DNA from: Saprospiraceae bacterium
Lineage (GTDB): Bacteria; Bacteroidota; Bacteroidia; Chitinophagales; Saprospiraceae
Assembly (NCBI GenBank): GCA_027488135.1
Contig: JAIYCH010000089.1
Location: forward strand, 186,001-250,000
Direction: 5' to 3'
DNA: 64,000 nt
The notes under the pieces were generated by a model. It was not told the origin of the DNA. It was given only the letters and a program-made list of their open reading frames with translations, and did no database searches. The stretch's first letter is position 1. The number at the start of each line of letters is the position of its first letter. Below, piece after piece: positions 47,056 to 55,859 of the stretch. The position numbers and the translations under genes were made by a program.

Positions 47056-48089
47056 GCTAAAACTAATCCTATAACCTTATTGTAATTAAGCATACCTTCC
47101 TTAATTCCCTGCCCCTTAAGATAAGCATCGTACATTTTATACTGAAGATTTGGCATCCAATCTTCATAACTGTTGCTGTAATTTTGAATGTCAATTAAAT
47201 CCTTTCTAAGACCTGTAGGGAGTTCCTTCATTTTTTCATTAAAAAAAGAAGGGGAAATTCTTCTGACATTTGACGCCAGATATCTCCAATAACCTAAGGT
47301 TGTAGCGTAGGCAATATAAGGATTCACGTCATTGGTATGACATATAAAAGCTAAAAAATTACAAGTCCCTTCATCGGCAAAACCATAACCATGTGCCATC
47401 TCATGCGCCATTACCGAGGTAAAGTGAATAGGATGTAAGCCTGGATCGACATTACCCTCTCCAGAAAAGGGAAAATACATTCCGGCTGTACTAAAATGCA
47501 GGAAAATTCCCTTTGGCAGACTAGATTTTATGGGAACCTTAGCCTTTGATGGAAATCCATGATCCTTCAACCAACGTTGAAGATTTTTTTGAATGATTGT
47601 ATGTTGATCTTCATTTTTTACATTAAACTTGACCATATCCACCCCTTTAGCCGTATCAGCTAATAACTTCCTTATATTCAGCAGATGATTTGTTGTTTCT
47701 TCATATTCAGATGTCAGTTGTTTGTAGGTAAAAGGTGTTGATTTAAATTTCCACTGATGATCAATGGGCAGGCGATAGTAATTAAATCCCCAGACCAAAT
47801 AAAATAAAAAATATAAAAAGCCTATGCTGTTTATAATCAAACTAAACTTTACGATTTTTTTTAGTTTTGACAATGAAACCAGGAAGATAAAAACGAAAAA
47901 AAGTATTGGAATGGCAAACAACCCTGGTAAAATGTATAAAATGGACATTTTTTGGAGAATATAACTTACGACCAGGTAAATACCATTCGCATAATATTCT
48001 TCAACCCATAAAGGATTACTGGCAAATAAATATTTAACCCATTCTGTGAAAATAATTAGGACAATGCCTGATAGATGGTAGTATTTCAT
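47004..48089 (-). CDS. DUF3810 putative membrane metalloprotease
   Basis: A 361-residue integral membrane protein. Three hydrophobic segments occupy residues ~3-22, 50-75 and 82-103. The C-terminal domain has a zinc-protease motif HEMAH (residues 229-233) with a downstream ADEGTCNFL (possible third ligand Glu240), so it is probably catalytic. Sequence features match DUF3810, a Bacteroidota family of unknown substrate. Its last 52 nt overlap the convergent yhhQ-like gene. Confidence 0.82.
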   Translation of the reverse strand: MKYYHLSGIVLIIFTEWVKYLFASNPLWVEEYYANGIYLVVSYILQKMSILYILPGLFAIPILFFVFIFLVSLSKLKKIVKFSLIINSIGFLYFLFYLVWGFNYYRLPIDHQWKFKSTPFTYKQLTSEYEETTNHLLNIRKLLADTAKGVDMVKFNVKNEDQHTIIQKNLQRWLKDHGFPSKAKVPIKSSLPKGIFLHFSTAGMYFPFSGEGNVDPGLHPIHFTSVMAHEMAHGYGFADEGTCNFLAFICHTNDVNPYIAYATTLGYWRYLASNVRRISPSFFNEKMKELPTGLRKDLIDIQNYSNSYEDWMPNLQYKMYDAYLKGQGIKEGMLNYNKVIGLVLAYKAAFSFILDDSSLPR

Positions 48090-48160
48090 TTTTTAACTTA
48101 ACTTTACAACTAAATTACTAAACGCTTTGTTTTGATAACTTAATATTTAAAACAATTAAA

Positions 48161-48484
48161 ATGGCATTTGAATTCACTGACAACAATTTTAAAAGTACGG
48201 TTTTAGATACCCCTGGTATTGCTGTAGTTGATTTTTGGGCAGAATGGTGCGGACCATGTCGTATGGTTGGTCCTATCATAGAGGAGTTAGCTAAGGAATA
48301 TGACGGTAAGGTAATCGTTGGCAAACTTGATGTTGATGCTAATCCTGAAGTTTCAATGAAATATCAAATCCGTTCTATACCTACCATCTTGATTCTAAAA
48401 GATGGTGAAATTATTCATAAACACGTTGGTGTGGCTACAAAACAAAGTCTGGTTCAAAAAATTGAAGAGGCAGTTGCTGTTTAA
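48161..48484 (+). CDS. trxA: Thioredoxin
   Basis: A 107-residue cytoplasmic thioredoxin, a general protein disulfide reductase. The active site is WAEWCGPCRM (Cys30, Cys33) with the cis-Pro in RSIPTILIL. Length and start (MAFEFTDNNF) are standard; there is no signal peptide. A DUF58 gene follows 67 nt downstream after a stem-loop. Confidence 0.96.
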   Translation: MAFEFTDNNFKSTVLDTPGIAVVDFWAEWCGPCRMVGPIIEELAKEYDGKVIVGKLDVDANPEVSMKYQIRSIPTILILKDGEIIHKHVGVATKQSLVQKIEEAVAV

Positions 48485-48501
48485 ATACGTTCCACCTACC
48501 C

Positions 48502-48536
48502 TTTAGAGTCTTTGTTCTTGATACAAAGACTCTAAA
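48502..48536. other. Perfect 14-bp inverted repeat between trxA and the DUF58 gene
   Basis: TTTAGAGTCTTTGT (48502-48515) pairs with 48523-48536 across a 7-nt loop. It lies 17 nt after the trxA stop and 15 nt before the next ATG. Neither strand has a good T run after the stem, so it is not a classical terminator; it may protect or process the trxA transcript, or act as a weak terminator/attenuator. Confidence 0.55.
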
Positions 48537-48551
48537 CTATAAAAACCGTTT

Positions 48552-49484
48552 ATGTCTTATTGGGAAAATCCTAAAATTCGCGAGTTTAACAACCTGGATC
48601 TTTTAGCCAAACAAGTGGTTGAAGGTTTCATCATAGGTTTACATAAAAGTCCATTTCACGGATTTTCAGTTGAATTTGCTGAGCACAGAATATACAATCA
48701 AGGAGAATCAACCAAAAATATTGATTGGAAGGTTTATGCCCGTACCAATAAGTTATTCACTAAAAGATTTGAAGAAGAAACCAATTTGAGGTGTCAAATA
48801 GTCATAGATACCTCTTCATCCATGTATTTTCCCGAGAGAAAATCGGGCGATAAAAATTATGTAAACAAACTGTATTTTTCCTCACTGGCTTCAGCTTCAT
48901 TGATGCAGTTATTACAGAAGCAAAGGGATGCCTTTGGTCTCAGTCTTTTCGATGAGGAGGTGTACACTCACTCTCAATGTAAATCGAGCAATACCCATTA
49001 TCGTTTGTTATTAAGCTATCTTGAAAAAAAATTAAATAGCCCAGTTCCTTTAGTCACTACCTCAACGTCGCAAGCCCTCCACCAGATTGCTGAAAGTATT
49101 CATAAAAGATCCTTGGTTATTATTTTTAGTGACATGTTTGAAACTGCAGATGAGCAAGATGCTATGTTTGCATCCCTTCAGCATTTGAAACATAATATGC
49201 ACGAGGTTATTTTGTTTCATGTGACAGACAAAAAGTTAGAATTAGATTTTGATTATGAGGACAGACCTTACCTTTTTGTAGATCTTGAAACAGGAAATGA
49301 GGTAAAATTGCAGGCAGGTTTAGTAAAAGAAAGCTATAGAGAAGAATCAACCTTATTATTAAAAAATTTAAAAATGAAATGCCTGCAATATAAAATTGAT
49401 TTTGTTGAAGCAGACATTAATGAAGGATTTCAACCGATATTACAAAAATACTTAGTTAAACGATCAAAAATGAAGGTAGGTTAA
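48552..49484 (+). CDS. DUF58 (von Willebrand A-like) protein
   Basis: A 310-residue soluble DUF58 protein. The family motif is NIDWKVYARTNKLFTKRFEEE (DUF58 core, seen in two parts at 57-76) followed by a VWA MIDAS DTSSS (86-90). DUF58 proteins usually pair with a MoxR AAA+ ATPase and BatA/BatB; no MoxR gene is in this window. It is followed 1 nt later by the Hsp15-like gene and is preceded by trxA. Function unknown beyond the family link to envelope stress and metallo-complex assembly. Confidence 0.88.
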   Translation: MSYWENPKIREFNNLDLLAKQVVEGFIIGLHKSPFHGFSVEFAEHRIYNQGESTKNIDWKVYARTNKLFTKRFEEETNLRCQIVIDTSSSMYFPERKSGDKNYVNKLYFSSLASASLMQLLQKQRDAFGLSLFDEEVYTHSQCKSSNTHYRLLLSYLEKKLNSPVPLVTTSTSQALHQIAESIHKRSLVIIFSDMFETADEQDAMFASLQHLKHNMHEVILFHVTDKKLELDFDYEDRPYLFVDLETGNEVKLQAGLVKESYREESTLLLKNLKMKCLQYKIDFVEADINEGFQPILQKYLVKRSKMKVG

Positions 49485-49485
49485 T

Positions 49486-49911
49486 ATGCAAGTTTATATT
49501 TTACCCGAAAACAAAACGAGAATTGATAAATGGCTTTGGACCGTTAGAATCTTTAAATCCAGAACGATTGCCACAGATGCATGTAAGGCTGGAAAAATTA
49601 AAATAAATGGGACGGAGATTAAGCCTTCAGCTTCTGTTAGCAGATTAGACAAAATTGAAGTTCGAAAGAATGGATTTAACTTTCAATTTGAGGTCAAAGA
49701 ATTACTTAAAAACCGAGTACCCGCTCCTATTGCTAAGGAATGTTTCCAAAACAACACGCCAGTATCAGAATTAGAAAAATATAACGATTGGTTCAACGGA
49801 AAAAAATCAAGCGTTCTCAGAGCTAGAGGCACGGGAAGACCTACCAAAAAAGATAGAAGAAGTATGGACGATTTCAGCGACTTTGATGAATTTGATGAAG
49901 AAGAAATTTAA
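49486..49911 (+). CDS. S4-domain RNA-binding protein, Hsp15-like
   Basis: A 141-residue protein with an S4 RNA-binding domain at residues ~10-60 (RIDKWLWTVRIFKSRT ... ACKAGKIKINGTEIKPS) and a basic C-terminal tail ending in an acidic patch (DFDEFDEEEI). This matches Hsp15 (HslR), which rescues stalled 50S subunits carrying nascent chains. It starts 1 nt after the DUF58 stop and overlaps the convergent gene by 4 nt. Confidence 0.87.
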   Translation: MQVYILPENKTRIDKWLWTVRIFKSRTIATDACKAGKIKINGTEIKPSASVSRLDKIEVRKNGFNFQFEVKELLKNRVPAPIAKECFQNNTPVSELEKYNDWFNGKKSSVLRARGTGRPTKKDRRSMDDFSDFDEFDEEEI

Positions 49912-50855
49912 TTATTACCTTTCTTTTTCTTTTCTAGACTACTTTTACCGAATAAATCTTTTCCTTCCCTGCCTAAAATTGGTTTCTGTCTAATACTCTC
50001 TTCATCTGTCGAGGTAACAGTAAGCATCTCAATGTATTCTAACTTATTTGGTAAGATTTTAAAAGCCTCATAACTTCCATCTGGAACCATTTCTTCTGGT
50101 TGTCCTGCTTTCAAAACCAGTGGAGCCAGATGGTCAAAAACAATTAATCCGAGTTCTGCATCATAATTCAACTTTATGGTAGATTCTGCAGAATAGGAAA
50201 GAATAAACCTAAGAGGAATAGTGGCGCTTGAATCTTTAGGATTAGGAGGAAAAAGAGGTGCTCCGAAAACTGGTTTATTGCGAACAAAACGAATGGGGTC
50301 AATCCATTTTTTACGCGTTTTACCGTCATTCGCATCGTAACCAAAGGCAAGATAAGTAGCTGAATCGCCTACGCCAAATTGTTGAATGCCATAAACCAAA
50401 CAACCCATCCAATTTTCAGGGCTTAAAGAAGCTACATCAGGTTGAGATATAGTAAAAGACCTATCAATTAATGGAAATAAAATTAAACTATCTGATTTTT
50501 TTTGTAAAGCGCCATAATATCTATATTCTGACGGTGAAACAGCCAACTGCCAGGTAAACATACGAAAACTACTATCTGGTGGATATTGTAAAGATACAGA
50601 TTGTAGCTTTGAAAAGGGGTAATAGAAAGAGTTCTTAATTTTTAAAGTTTTGACTAACGTAACTATAAGTTCTCTGGTTGCATAAAACCTATCTTCAGGT
50701 AAAGAATCATTAACTATGGAATAAGCGAAAAATGAGAGGGTATCTTCTAGTGCAGACAATTGATTTTTTTCGTTAGCTGAGAAGGTAATCTTACTTCGCT
50801 GACCGAATGAACAAAAAAATAAAAGCATGAGAGCAGAAGAAAAAATAAATCGCAT
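49908..50855 (-). CDS. Exported protein of unknown function
   Basis: A 315-residue protein with a clear signal peptide (MRFIFSSALMLLFFCSFGQ). I do not recognise the mature part; it contains a DTLSFFAYSIVNDSLPEDRFYATREL opening region, which I quote only in part (the segment near residue 35-60), and a run of beta strands. The ATG at 50855 directly before the signal peptide is preferred over a longer frame to 50954 that would run into the VWA gene. It follows the VWA gene by 34 nt on the same strand and ends with a basic tail (FGKSSLEKKKKGNN). Confidence 0.72.
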   Translation of the reverse strand: MRFIFSSALMLLFFCSFGQRSKITFSANEKNQLSALEDTLSFFAYSIVNDSLPEDRFYATRELIVTLVKTLKIKNSFYYPFSKLQSVSLQYPPDSSFRMFTWQLAVSPSEYRYYGALQKKSDSLILFPLIDRSFTISQPDVASLSPENWMGCLVYGIQQFGVGDSATYLAFGYDANDGKTRKKWIDPIRFVRNKPVFGAPLFPPNPKDSSATIPLRFILSYSAESTIKLNYDAELGLIVFDHLAPLVLKAGQPEEMVPDGSYEAFKILPNKLEYIEMLTVTSTDEESIRQKPILGREGKDLFGKSSLEKKKKGNN

Positions 50856-50889
50856 GATATAGCATTTTTTAGAAAACACTATTTTTATT

Positions 50890-51993
50890 CTATTTATTGC
50901 TTTTCCTTGATTTATTATTCTTGTAGTCTCTAAAAACAAAAGACCCCAAACCATCCAAAGAACTATAAAAGGCCTTGCCCTGATTTGCTTTGGTGAACTG
51001 ATCTACGAAATTCATTAAATAAGGATCTCTGGCAATCATAAAAGTAGTGATAGGAATATCCATTTTTCTACACGACTGCGCCAGATTAAGGGTACGGGAA
51101 ACAATGGTTCTGTCAAGCCCGAAGCTATTTTGATAATACTTTTTACCTTTTTTTATACAGGTAGGTTTACCATCTGTGATCATAAAAATCTGCTTATTGG
51201 TACTTCGCCGTTTCCTTAAAATATCCATGGCGAGCTGCAGCCCAGCCACTGTATTTGTGTGATAAGGGCCAACCTGCAGATAGGGTAAATCTTTAATTTC
51301 AATCGGCCAGGCATCATTACCAAAAACAAGAATATCGAGTGTATCTTTAGGAAATCGGGTGGTAATATACTCTGAAAGAGCCATAGCCACTTTCTTTGCT
51401 GGAGTTATCCGATCTTCACCATAAAGAATCATAGAATGAGAAATATCAATCATTAAAACGGTTGACATTTGACTTTGATCATAGGTTTCCTGTACCTCCA
51501 GATCATTTTCCGATAGTTTAAACGTATCTATTCCATGATTAACCTGAGCATTTTTTAAGGACTCAGACATTGCAATTTTATCTAAAGCATCACCAAAAAC
51601 AAAAGGTCTTCTTTCAGAAGTAAGTTCGTCTCCCCTACCCTCGAGACGGGTATTATGGCTTCCGACCTTACTTTTTTTAATATCACCAAAAACATCTTCT
51701 AATGCCTTTTTACGAAGAGCTAACTCCATTTTTGGAGCGGGAACCAATCCGGGCGATTGAGCATCTTTAGAACGAATAAAACCTTGATCTTTCAAATCTT
51801 GAATAAAATCAGCTAATCCATAATCAGGAGTAGTCAGTTTATATTGCCTGTCGAGTTCGGTTAACCAAGATAAAGCTTCATCAACATCACCAGAAGTATG
51901 CAAGAGTAATTCTTTAAACAACTTAAGCAATCGATTAAAGACATTATTCTCTATATCTTGATTTCCAACATCACCAAATTTCCACCCAATCAT
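50890..51993 (-). CDS. VWA-domain protein (CoxE-like)
   Basis: A 367-residue soluble protein with an N-terminal helical region (1-170) and a C-terminal von Willebrand A domain (~175-350). The MIDAS reads DISHS (183-187), with the later TNTVAG Thr and ITDGKPT Asp/Gly completing the metal site. Such proteins work with MoxR ATPases in complex or metallo-enzyme maturation, but none is in this window. It starts 16 nt after the SelL-related redox gene and is followed by the exported-protein gene, suggesting a three-gene operon. Confidence 0.86.
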   Translation of the reverse strand: MIGWKFGDVGNQDIENNVFNRLLKLFKELLLHTSGDVDEALSWLTELDRQYKLTTPDYGLADFIQDLKDQGFIRSKDAQSPGLVPAPKMELALRKKALEDVFGDIKKSKVGSHNTRLEGRGDELTSERRPFVFGDALDKIAMSESLKNAQVNHGIDTFKLSENDLEVQETYDQSQMSTVLMIDISHSMILYGEDRITPAKKVAMALSEYITTRFPKDTLDILVFGNDAWPIEIKDLPYLQVGPYHTNTVAGLQLAMDILRKRRSTNKQIFMITDGKPTCIKKGKKYYQNSFGLDRTIVSRTLNLAQSCRKMDIPITTFMIARDPYLMNFVDQFTKANQGKAFYSSLDGLGSFVFRDYKNNKSRKSNK

Positions 51994-52009
51994 ATTAACC
52001 GATTTATTT

Positions 52010-52546
52010 TTACTTAATTACACAACAACTGGCGAGTTGCAAATAATCTGGTCTGTCAGAAATCAGATTATGAATAAAACTTTCCTTCAATTCCCCCTTG
52101 TCGATAACAAAAACGCCAGGCATTTGAAAACCATCACCAATTTGGGCACTTGGCGCCTGTCCATTCTTAATGCCAGCAGAAAAGCCTCTAATGAGAGATT
52201 GCAATCCAAAAAGCTGATTAAAATTCCCCTTTACCAATCCAAAAGCGGTATAATACCTACAATTAGGATCACTAACATGATTTACGTTTTGCAATCCAAA
52301 TTTATTGAAATTCTTCTCCGCTGTTTCAAAATCAGTCATGTGGACAAAAACAATTTTAAGCCCACCTGTTTCAATTTTAGATCTGTTTTTTGAAATATCA
52401 GCTAACGCTTCTTTACAAAAAATGCAACCAAAATGTCTTAAAAAAACCAATAAAACAGGATATTCGTAAGTAAGATTCAAAACAGAATCTCCATTATTCG
52501 TAACCATTTCGTTGAGCCATTCTTTTTTAAAGAGACCAAATTCCAT
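52010..52546 (-). CDS. SelL-related peroxiredoxin-like redox protein
   Basis: A 178-residue thioredoxin-fold protein of the AhpC/TSA-like SelL/PRXL2 group. The active-site motif is FGCIFC (Cys41, Cys44) following LVFLRH, and the helix/strand order to GVFVIDKGEL fits. It also ends in a Cys174-Cys175 pair (LASCCVIK). Redox partner and substrate are unknown. It heads a minus-strand set with the VWA gene (16 nt) and the exported protein. Confidence 0.78.
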   Translation of the reverse strand: MEFGLFKKEWLNEMVTNNGDSVLNLTYEYPVLLVFLRHFGCIFCKEALADISKNRSKIETGGLKIVFVHMTDFETAEKNFNKFGLQNVNHVSDPNCRYYTAFGLVKGNFNQLFGLQSLIRGFSAGIKNGQAPSAQIGDGFQMPGVFVIDKGELKESFIHNLISDRPDYLQLASCCVIK

Positions 52547-52609
52547 TTAAAAAAACTTTATTAAATAAACAATAAATAGCGTAAAGGGTTCACGGCGAAA
52601 AACGTCATT

Positions 52610-52661
52610 GGCATTTACAAAAAAATCCATACCCCAATCAAGAGAGGGATATGGATTTTAG
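52610..52661 (-). terminator. Rho-independent terminator of mdh
   Basis: A stem of about 13 bp with one small bulge (AAAATCCATACCC paired with GGGATATGGATTTT, 52622-52660) sits 20 nt beyond the mdh stop. On the minus strand the stem continues into GGATTTTTTTGT, a normal T-tract. Confidence 0.82.
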
Positions 52662-52680
52662 TAATCATATAATAAAAAGC

Positions 52681-53613
52681 TTATTTTGACAGTCCATCAT
52701 AAACCTCCATAACCTGACGAACCTGATCGGCAGAATCAATTAGGAGTGCCATTTCAGACTCATTTAATTTAAGCTCTATAAGTTGCTCAATACCATTAGC
52801 TCCCAATTTAACAGGAACACCAACAAAAACACCATGTAGATTATACTCACCATTTAAAAGAGCGCAACAAGGATAAATTCTATTTTCATTTTTCAAAATA
52901 CTTTCCACCATCTGAGCAGCAGCTGCACCTGGAGCATACCAAGCGGAAGTCCCCATTAACTTAACTAATTCACCGCCGCCAACTTTTGTTCTTTCGACGA
53001 TGGCATCTAAAGATGCTTCATCAATTAACTCCGTTACAGGAATTCCGCTTACGGTAGTATAACGAGGAAGAGGAACCATAGTATCACCGTGTCCCCCCAT
53101 AAGGACAGCCTGAATATCCTTTGGAGAAACATTAAGGGCTTCCGCTAAAAAGGCTCTGTAACGAGCAGTGTCTAAAATACCTGCCATACCAAAAACGCGG
53201 GAAGAAGGCAATCCCGATGTCTTCCATGCGGCATAAGTCATTACATCCAAAGGATTTGATACAACAATAATGATAGGATTAGCAGAATATTTCATTATCT
53301 GAGCGGTAACAGAGGAAACGATATTCGCATTAGTACTAATCAGATCATCTCTTGACATACCTGGTTTTCTTGGAATACCAGCGGTAATTACGACAATATC
53401 TGAATCGGCGGTTTTGGCATAATCGTCTGTACCGGTAATTCTCGTGCTATAATAATCAACCGGGGCTTGTTGCCACATATCTAATGCTTTACCTTTTGCC
53501 ATATCCCCCTGGATATCGAGTAAAACAATTTCATTTACTAAATCTTTGTGCGCTAGAACATTCGCTACAGTAGCTCCCACATTTCCGGAGCCAATCACAG
53601 TAACCTTTCTCAT
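52681..53613 (-). CDS. mdh: Malate dehydrogenase
   Basis: NAD-dependent LDH-like malate dehydrogenase of the TCA cycle. Visible are the Rossmann loop VIGSGNVGATVANVL, the substrate loop ITAGIPRKPGMSRDDL (catalytic Arg pair), VSNPLDVMTYAAW and the catalytic His in MGGHGDTMVPLPRY. The 310-residue length is typical. Monocistronic: divergent from the metalloprotease gene (190-nt spacer) and closed by a terminator. Confidence 0.96.
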   Translation of the reverse strand: MRKVTVIGSGNVGATVANVLAHKDLVNEIVLLDIQGDMAKGKALDMWQQAPVDYYSTRITGTDDYAKTADSDIVVITAGIPRKPGMSRDDLISTNANIVSSVTAQIMKYSANPIIIVVSNPLDVMTYAAWKTSGLPSSRVFGMAGILDTARYRAFLAEALNVSPKDIQAVLMGGHGDTMVPLPRYTTVSGIPVTELIDEASLDAIVERTKVGGGELVKLMGTSAWYAPGAAAAQMVESILKNENRIYPCCALLNGEYNLHGVFVGVPVKLGANGIEQLIELKLNESEMALLIDSADQVRQVMEVYDGLSK

Positions 53614-53803
53614 GATAATTTTTTTGTTTAGTTTGCTTGGAATTTGTTATAAAAATACAAATATTTTAAAATTTTATTTACCTTTTTTTGGATATGTTAT
53701 AATAAACCTTTTTCTTTACATCTGAGAGGTGAAAAATATACTTTAAAAGCAGTATTTTTTCCCAAGGCTTTTACATATCGTTTTTATTTAGCTGTAAGGC
53801 ATT

Positions 53804-55294
53804 ATGCAAATACGCGTATTGTTCCTTTTACTTGCTTTTTTATTGTCACATATTACTTATGGGCAATTATTAAAGCCATGTAACACTTTAAAGAGTGTTC
53901 ATAATGAATGGGTTACACGTTTTCAAAAACGTTTACCTATAGATAATCCTTTGCGCGGATCTTTAACACTCTACTTTCCTGTAAAATTTTTTATTACCAG
54001 TAAACTTCATGACCAATCAGGTACCATTTCTCCACAGAAATTAATGGAAGAGATTTGTCATTTAAATCAATTATATAAACAAGCAAACATATCATTTTAC
54101 TTAGAAAGTCAGCCAACCATAATAAGTTCTTCCTCCTATGAGGGTGTAGAAACTGAGTTTGAATTAGGTCAGTTATTGCAATCGTATAAAACAACAAATG
54201 CCATACCCGTTTATATCGTAGAAAACGCCCTTGATGCCTGTGGTTTTAATGTTATTTTTCAAGGAATAAACAAAGGAATTGTTCTTTCCGCAGAGTGTTA
54301 TAAAGCTAAAGGTGCTTTACTGGCTCACGAAATAGGCCATTTTTTAGGTTTACCCCATACTTTTCAAGGTTGGGAGGGTATAGCTTTCGATTATACTTTA
54401 AAAGCGCCAGAACATTGGGAAAATGTAAAGGTAGAAAGAGCTGATGGAAGTAATTGCCGCATTGCCGGCGATGGATTTTGTGATACAGCACCAGATTATC
54501 TTAATCTTAGATGGTCCTGTAGCGATAGCTCTAAAAGTCCCATTTCTTTGGTAGATCCTATGGGGAAAAGTTTCTTTTCTGACGGTTCACTTATCATGGG
54601 CTATGCATTAGATCCATGCCCTAATAGATTCAGTAAAGAGCAAATTATGACCATGAGGGCCTACGCGGAAGAATTTTATCCGACCTTATTTAAAGGAGAT
54701 TTACCAGCTAAAATCAACCATGCGATGCCTGTTGTAAATACACCGCTTGAAAATAGTCAGGTTAATTTATCCAATGGGGTGAACTTCTCTTGGGAAAAAG
54801 TGCCAGGAACCTATAAATATATCATTGAAGTATCTCCCATGCCCAACATGGCACTAATTACAGCCCGTTATGAAATATCATCGGATTCCTTGTCCTTCAT
54901 AACAAAACAATTGATTAATGGAAGGAAGTATTTTTGGCGCTTAAGATCTTTAAATCTTTTTTCATTTTGCTCCACAGTATCTAAAATTTGCTCATTTAGC
55001 ACCGTTTTAGCTACCGCTAATACAGATCTAAAAGATAAGACTTATTCGATAATTTTAAATAACCCGATATCAACGTCGGAGGGAATGTCCCTTAATTTAG
55101 CAGATGAACAATTCCCATTACAATTGATACTATTGAATAACTCAGGACAAACTATTTTCCATAAAAATTACTCCCAATACGTTGGTCATACCAACCTTTC
55201 CATTTCAGTATCTGCCTTCCCCCCAGGGCAATACACATTAACTGTGCGTAATGCACAAAAAACCCAAAGCCACAGTGTCGTTATTATGCCTTGA
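53804..55294 (+). CDS. Secreted M43-like zinc metalloprotease with type A T9SS sorting tail
   Basis: A 496-residue exported protease. Signal peptide 1-20 (ITYGQ). The metzincin zinc motif HEIGHFLGLPH is at 175-185, with a Met-turn at LIMGYA (Met265) and GFCDTAPDY between them, as in pregnancy-associated-plasma-protein/cytophagalysin (M43) peptidases. A fibronectin-III-like domain follows (~309-400, NFSWEKVPGTYKYIIEVS) and the last ~80 residues (ILLNNSGQTIFHKNYSQ ... SAFPPGQYTLTVRNAQ) form a type A sorting tail. It is exported by the T9SS and likely degrades external protein. Substrate unknown. Confidence 0.88.
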   Translation: MQIRVLFLLLAFLLSHITYGQLLKPCNTLKSVHNEWVTRFQKRLPIDNPLRGSLTLYFPVKFFITSKLHDQSGTISPQKLMEEICHLNQLYKQANISFYLESQPTIISSSSYEGVETEFELGQLLQSYKTTNAIPVYIVENALDACGFNVIFQGINKGIVLSAECYKAKGALLAHEIGHFLGLPHTFQGWEGIAFDYTLKAPEHWENVKVERADGSNCRIAGDGFCDTAPDYLNLRWSCSDSSKSPISLVDPMGKSFFSDGSLIMGYALDPCPNRFSKEQIMTMRAYAEEFYPTLFKGDLPAKINHAMPVVNTPLENSQVNLSNGVNFSWEKVPGTYKYIIEVSPMPNMALITARYEISSDSLSFITKQLINGRKYFWRLRSLNLFSFCSTVSKICSFSTVLATANTDLKDKTYSIILNNPISTSEGMSLNLADEQFPLQLILLNNSGQTIFHKNYSQYVGHTNLSISVSAFPPGQYTLTVRNAQKTQSHSVVIMP

Positions 55295-55859
55295 TACCCG
55301 GTCCCCAAAGCGGTAATTCATGGGTTTAATTTCTGATACTGTAGGCTTTTTGGGTTATTTTAAATCAGCCAAATAACCAACTTTAAATGTCATTTAAATC
55401 ACATTATTTCTACACACTTATAAAGCTACACATCAGAAACTTTAATGTATCACTAAAGTTTTTGAACAAAATAGCAACTCAATATGAAAGGTCATTTAAC
55501 TTTGACAAAATGAATTCAAGCTATTTTTATTAGTATCTATAAAATTATTATCCGTTTTTACAAAAATACTTCCCAATTAAGCTATGATTCAGCAAAATAT
55601 TGACCCTGGTACTTTATTTTACCTAATGATGCTTTTATAGGTTTTATATTAAAATATTTAAAGCGAAAGAATAGGTACTACACCTTACTTATAAAGCAGG
55701 AGTAAAAAAAAGACTTTTTAATATACTTATTTTTCTGGTTACCATTTTATTTATCAACTTCGAAACTTCACTTAATTATCTTCATAGATATAGATATATT
55801 AAAAAAATCCCCTTATAATATTGCATTATAAGGGGATTTAAAATATTTATTAGCGCTAA
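55295..55859. other. Non-coding spacer between metalloprotease and giant cargo genes
   Basis: A 565-nt AT-rich stretch, the longest gene-free region in the window. No convincing ORF, tRNA or repeat was found. It holds a weak hairpin at 55353-55378 (GGTTATTT / AAATAACC, no T run), possibly the protease gene's 3' structure, and the strong minus-strand terminator at 55798-55839. Confidence 0.6.
55798..55839 (-). terminator. Rho-independent terminator of the giant cargo gene
   Basis: A perfect 15-bp stem (AAATCCCCTTATAAT at 55805-55819, loop of 5 nt, arm 55825-55839) lies 21 nt beyond the stop of the 55860-61307 gene. On the minus strand it is followed by a run of T (GGATTTTTTTAATATA). Confidence 0.93.

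Noticed and set aside
48502-48536. Classical terminator after trxA
   Set aside because: The stem is perfect but neither strand has the T run needed after it.
55295-55859. Hidden small gene or RNA in the 565-nt spacer
   Set aside because: No open frame with a plausible start and no conserved RNA structure recognised; only a weak hairpin and a strong terminator are present.
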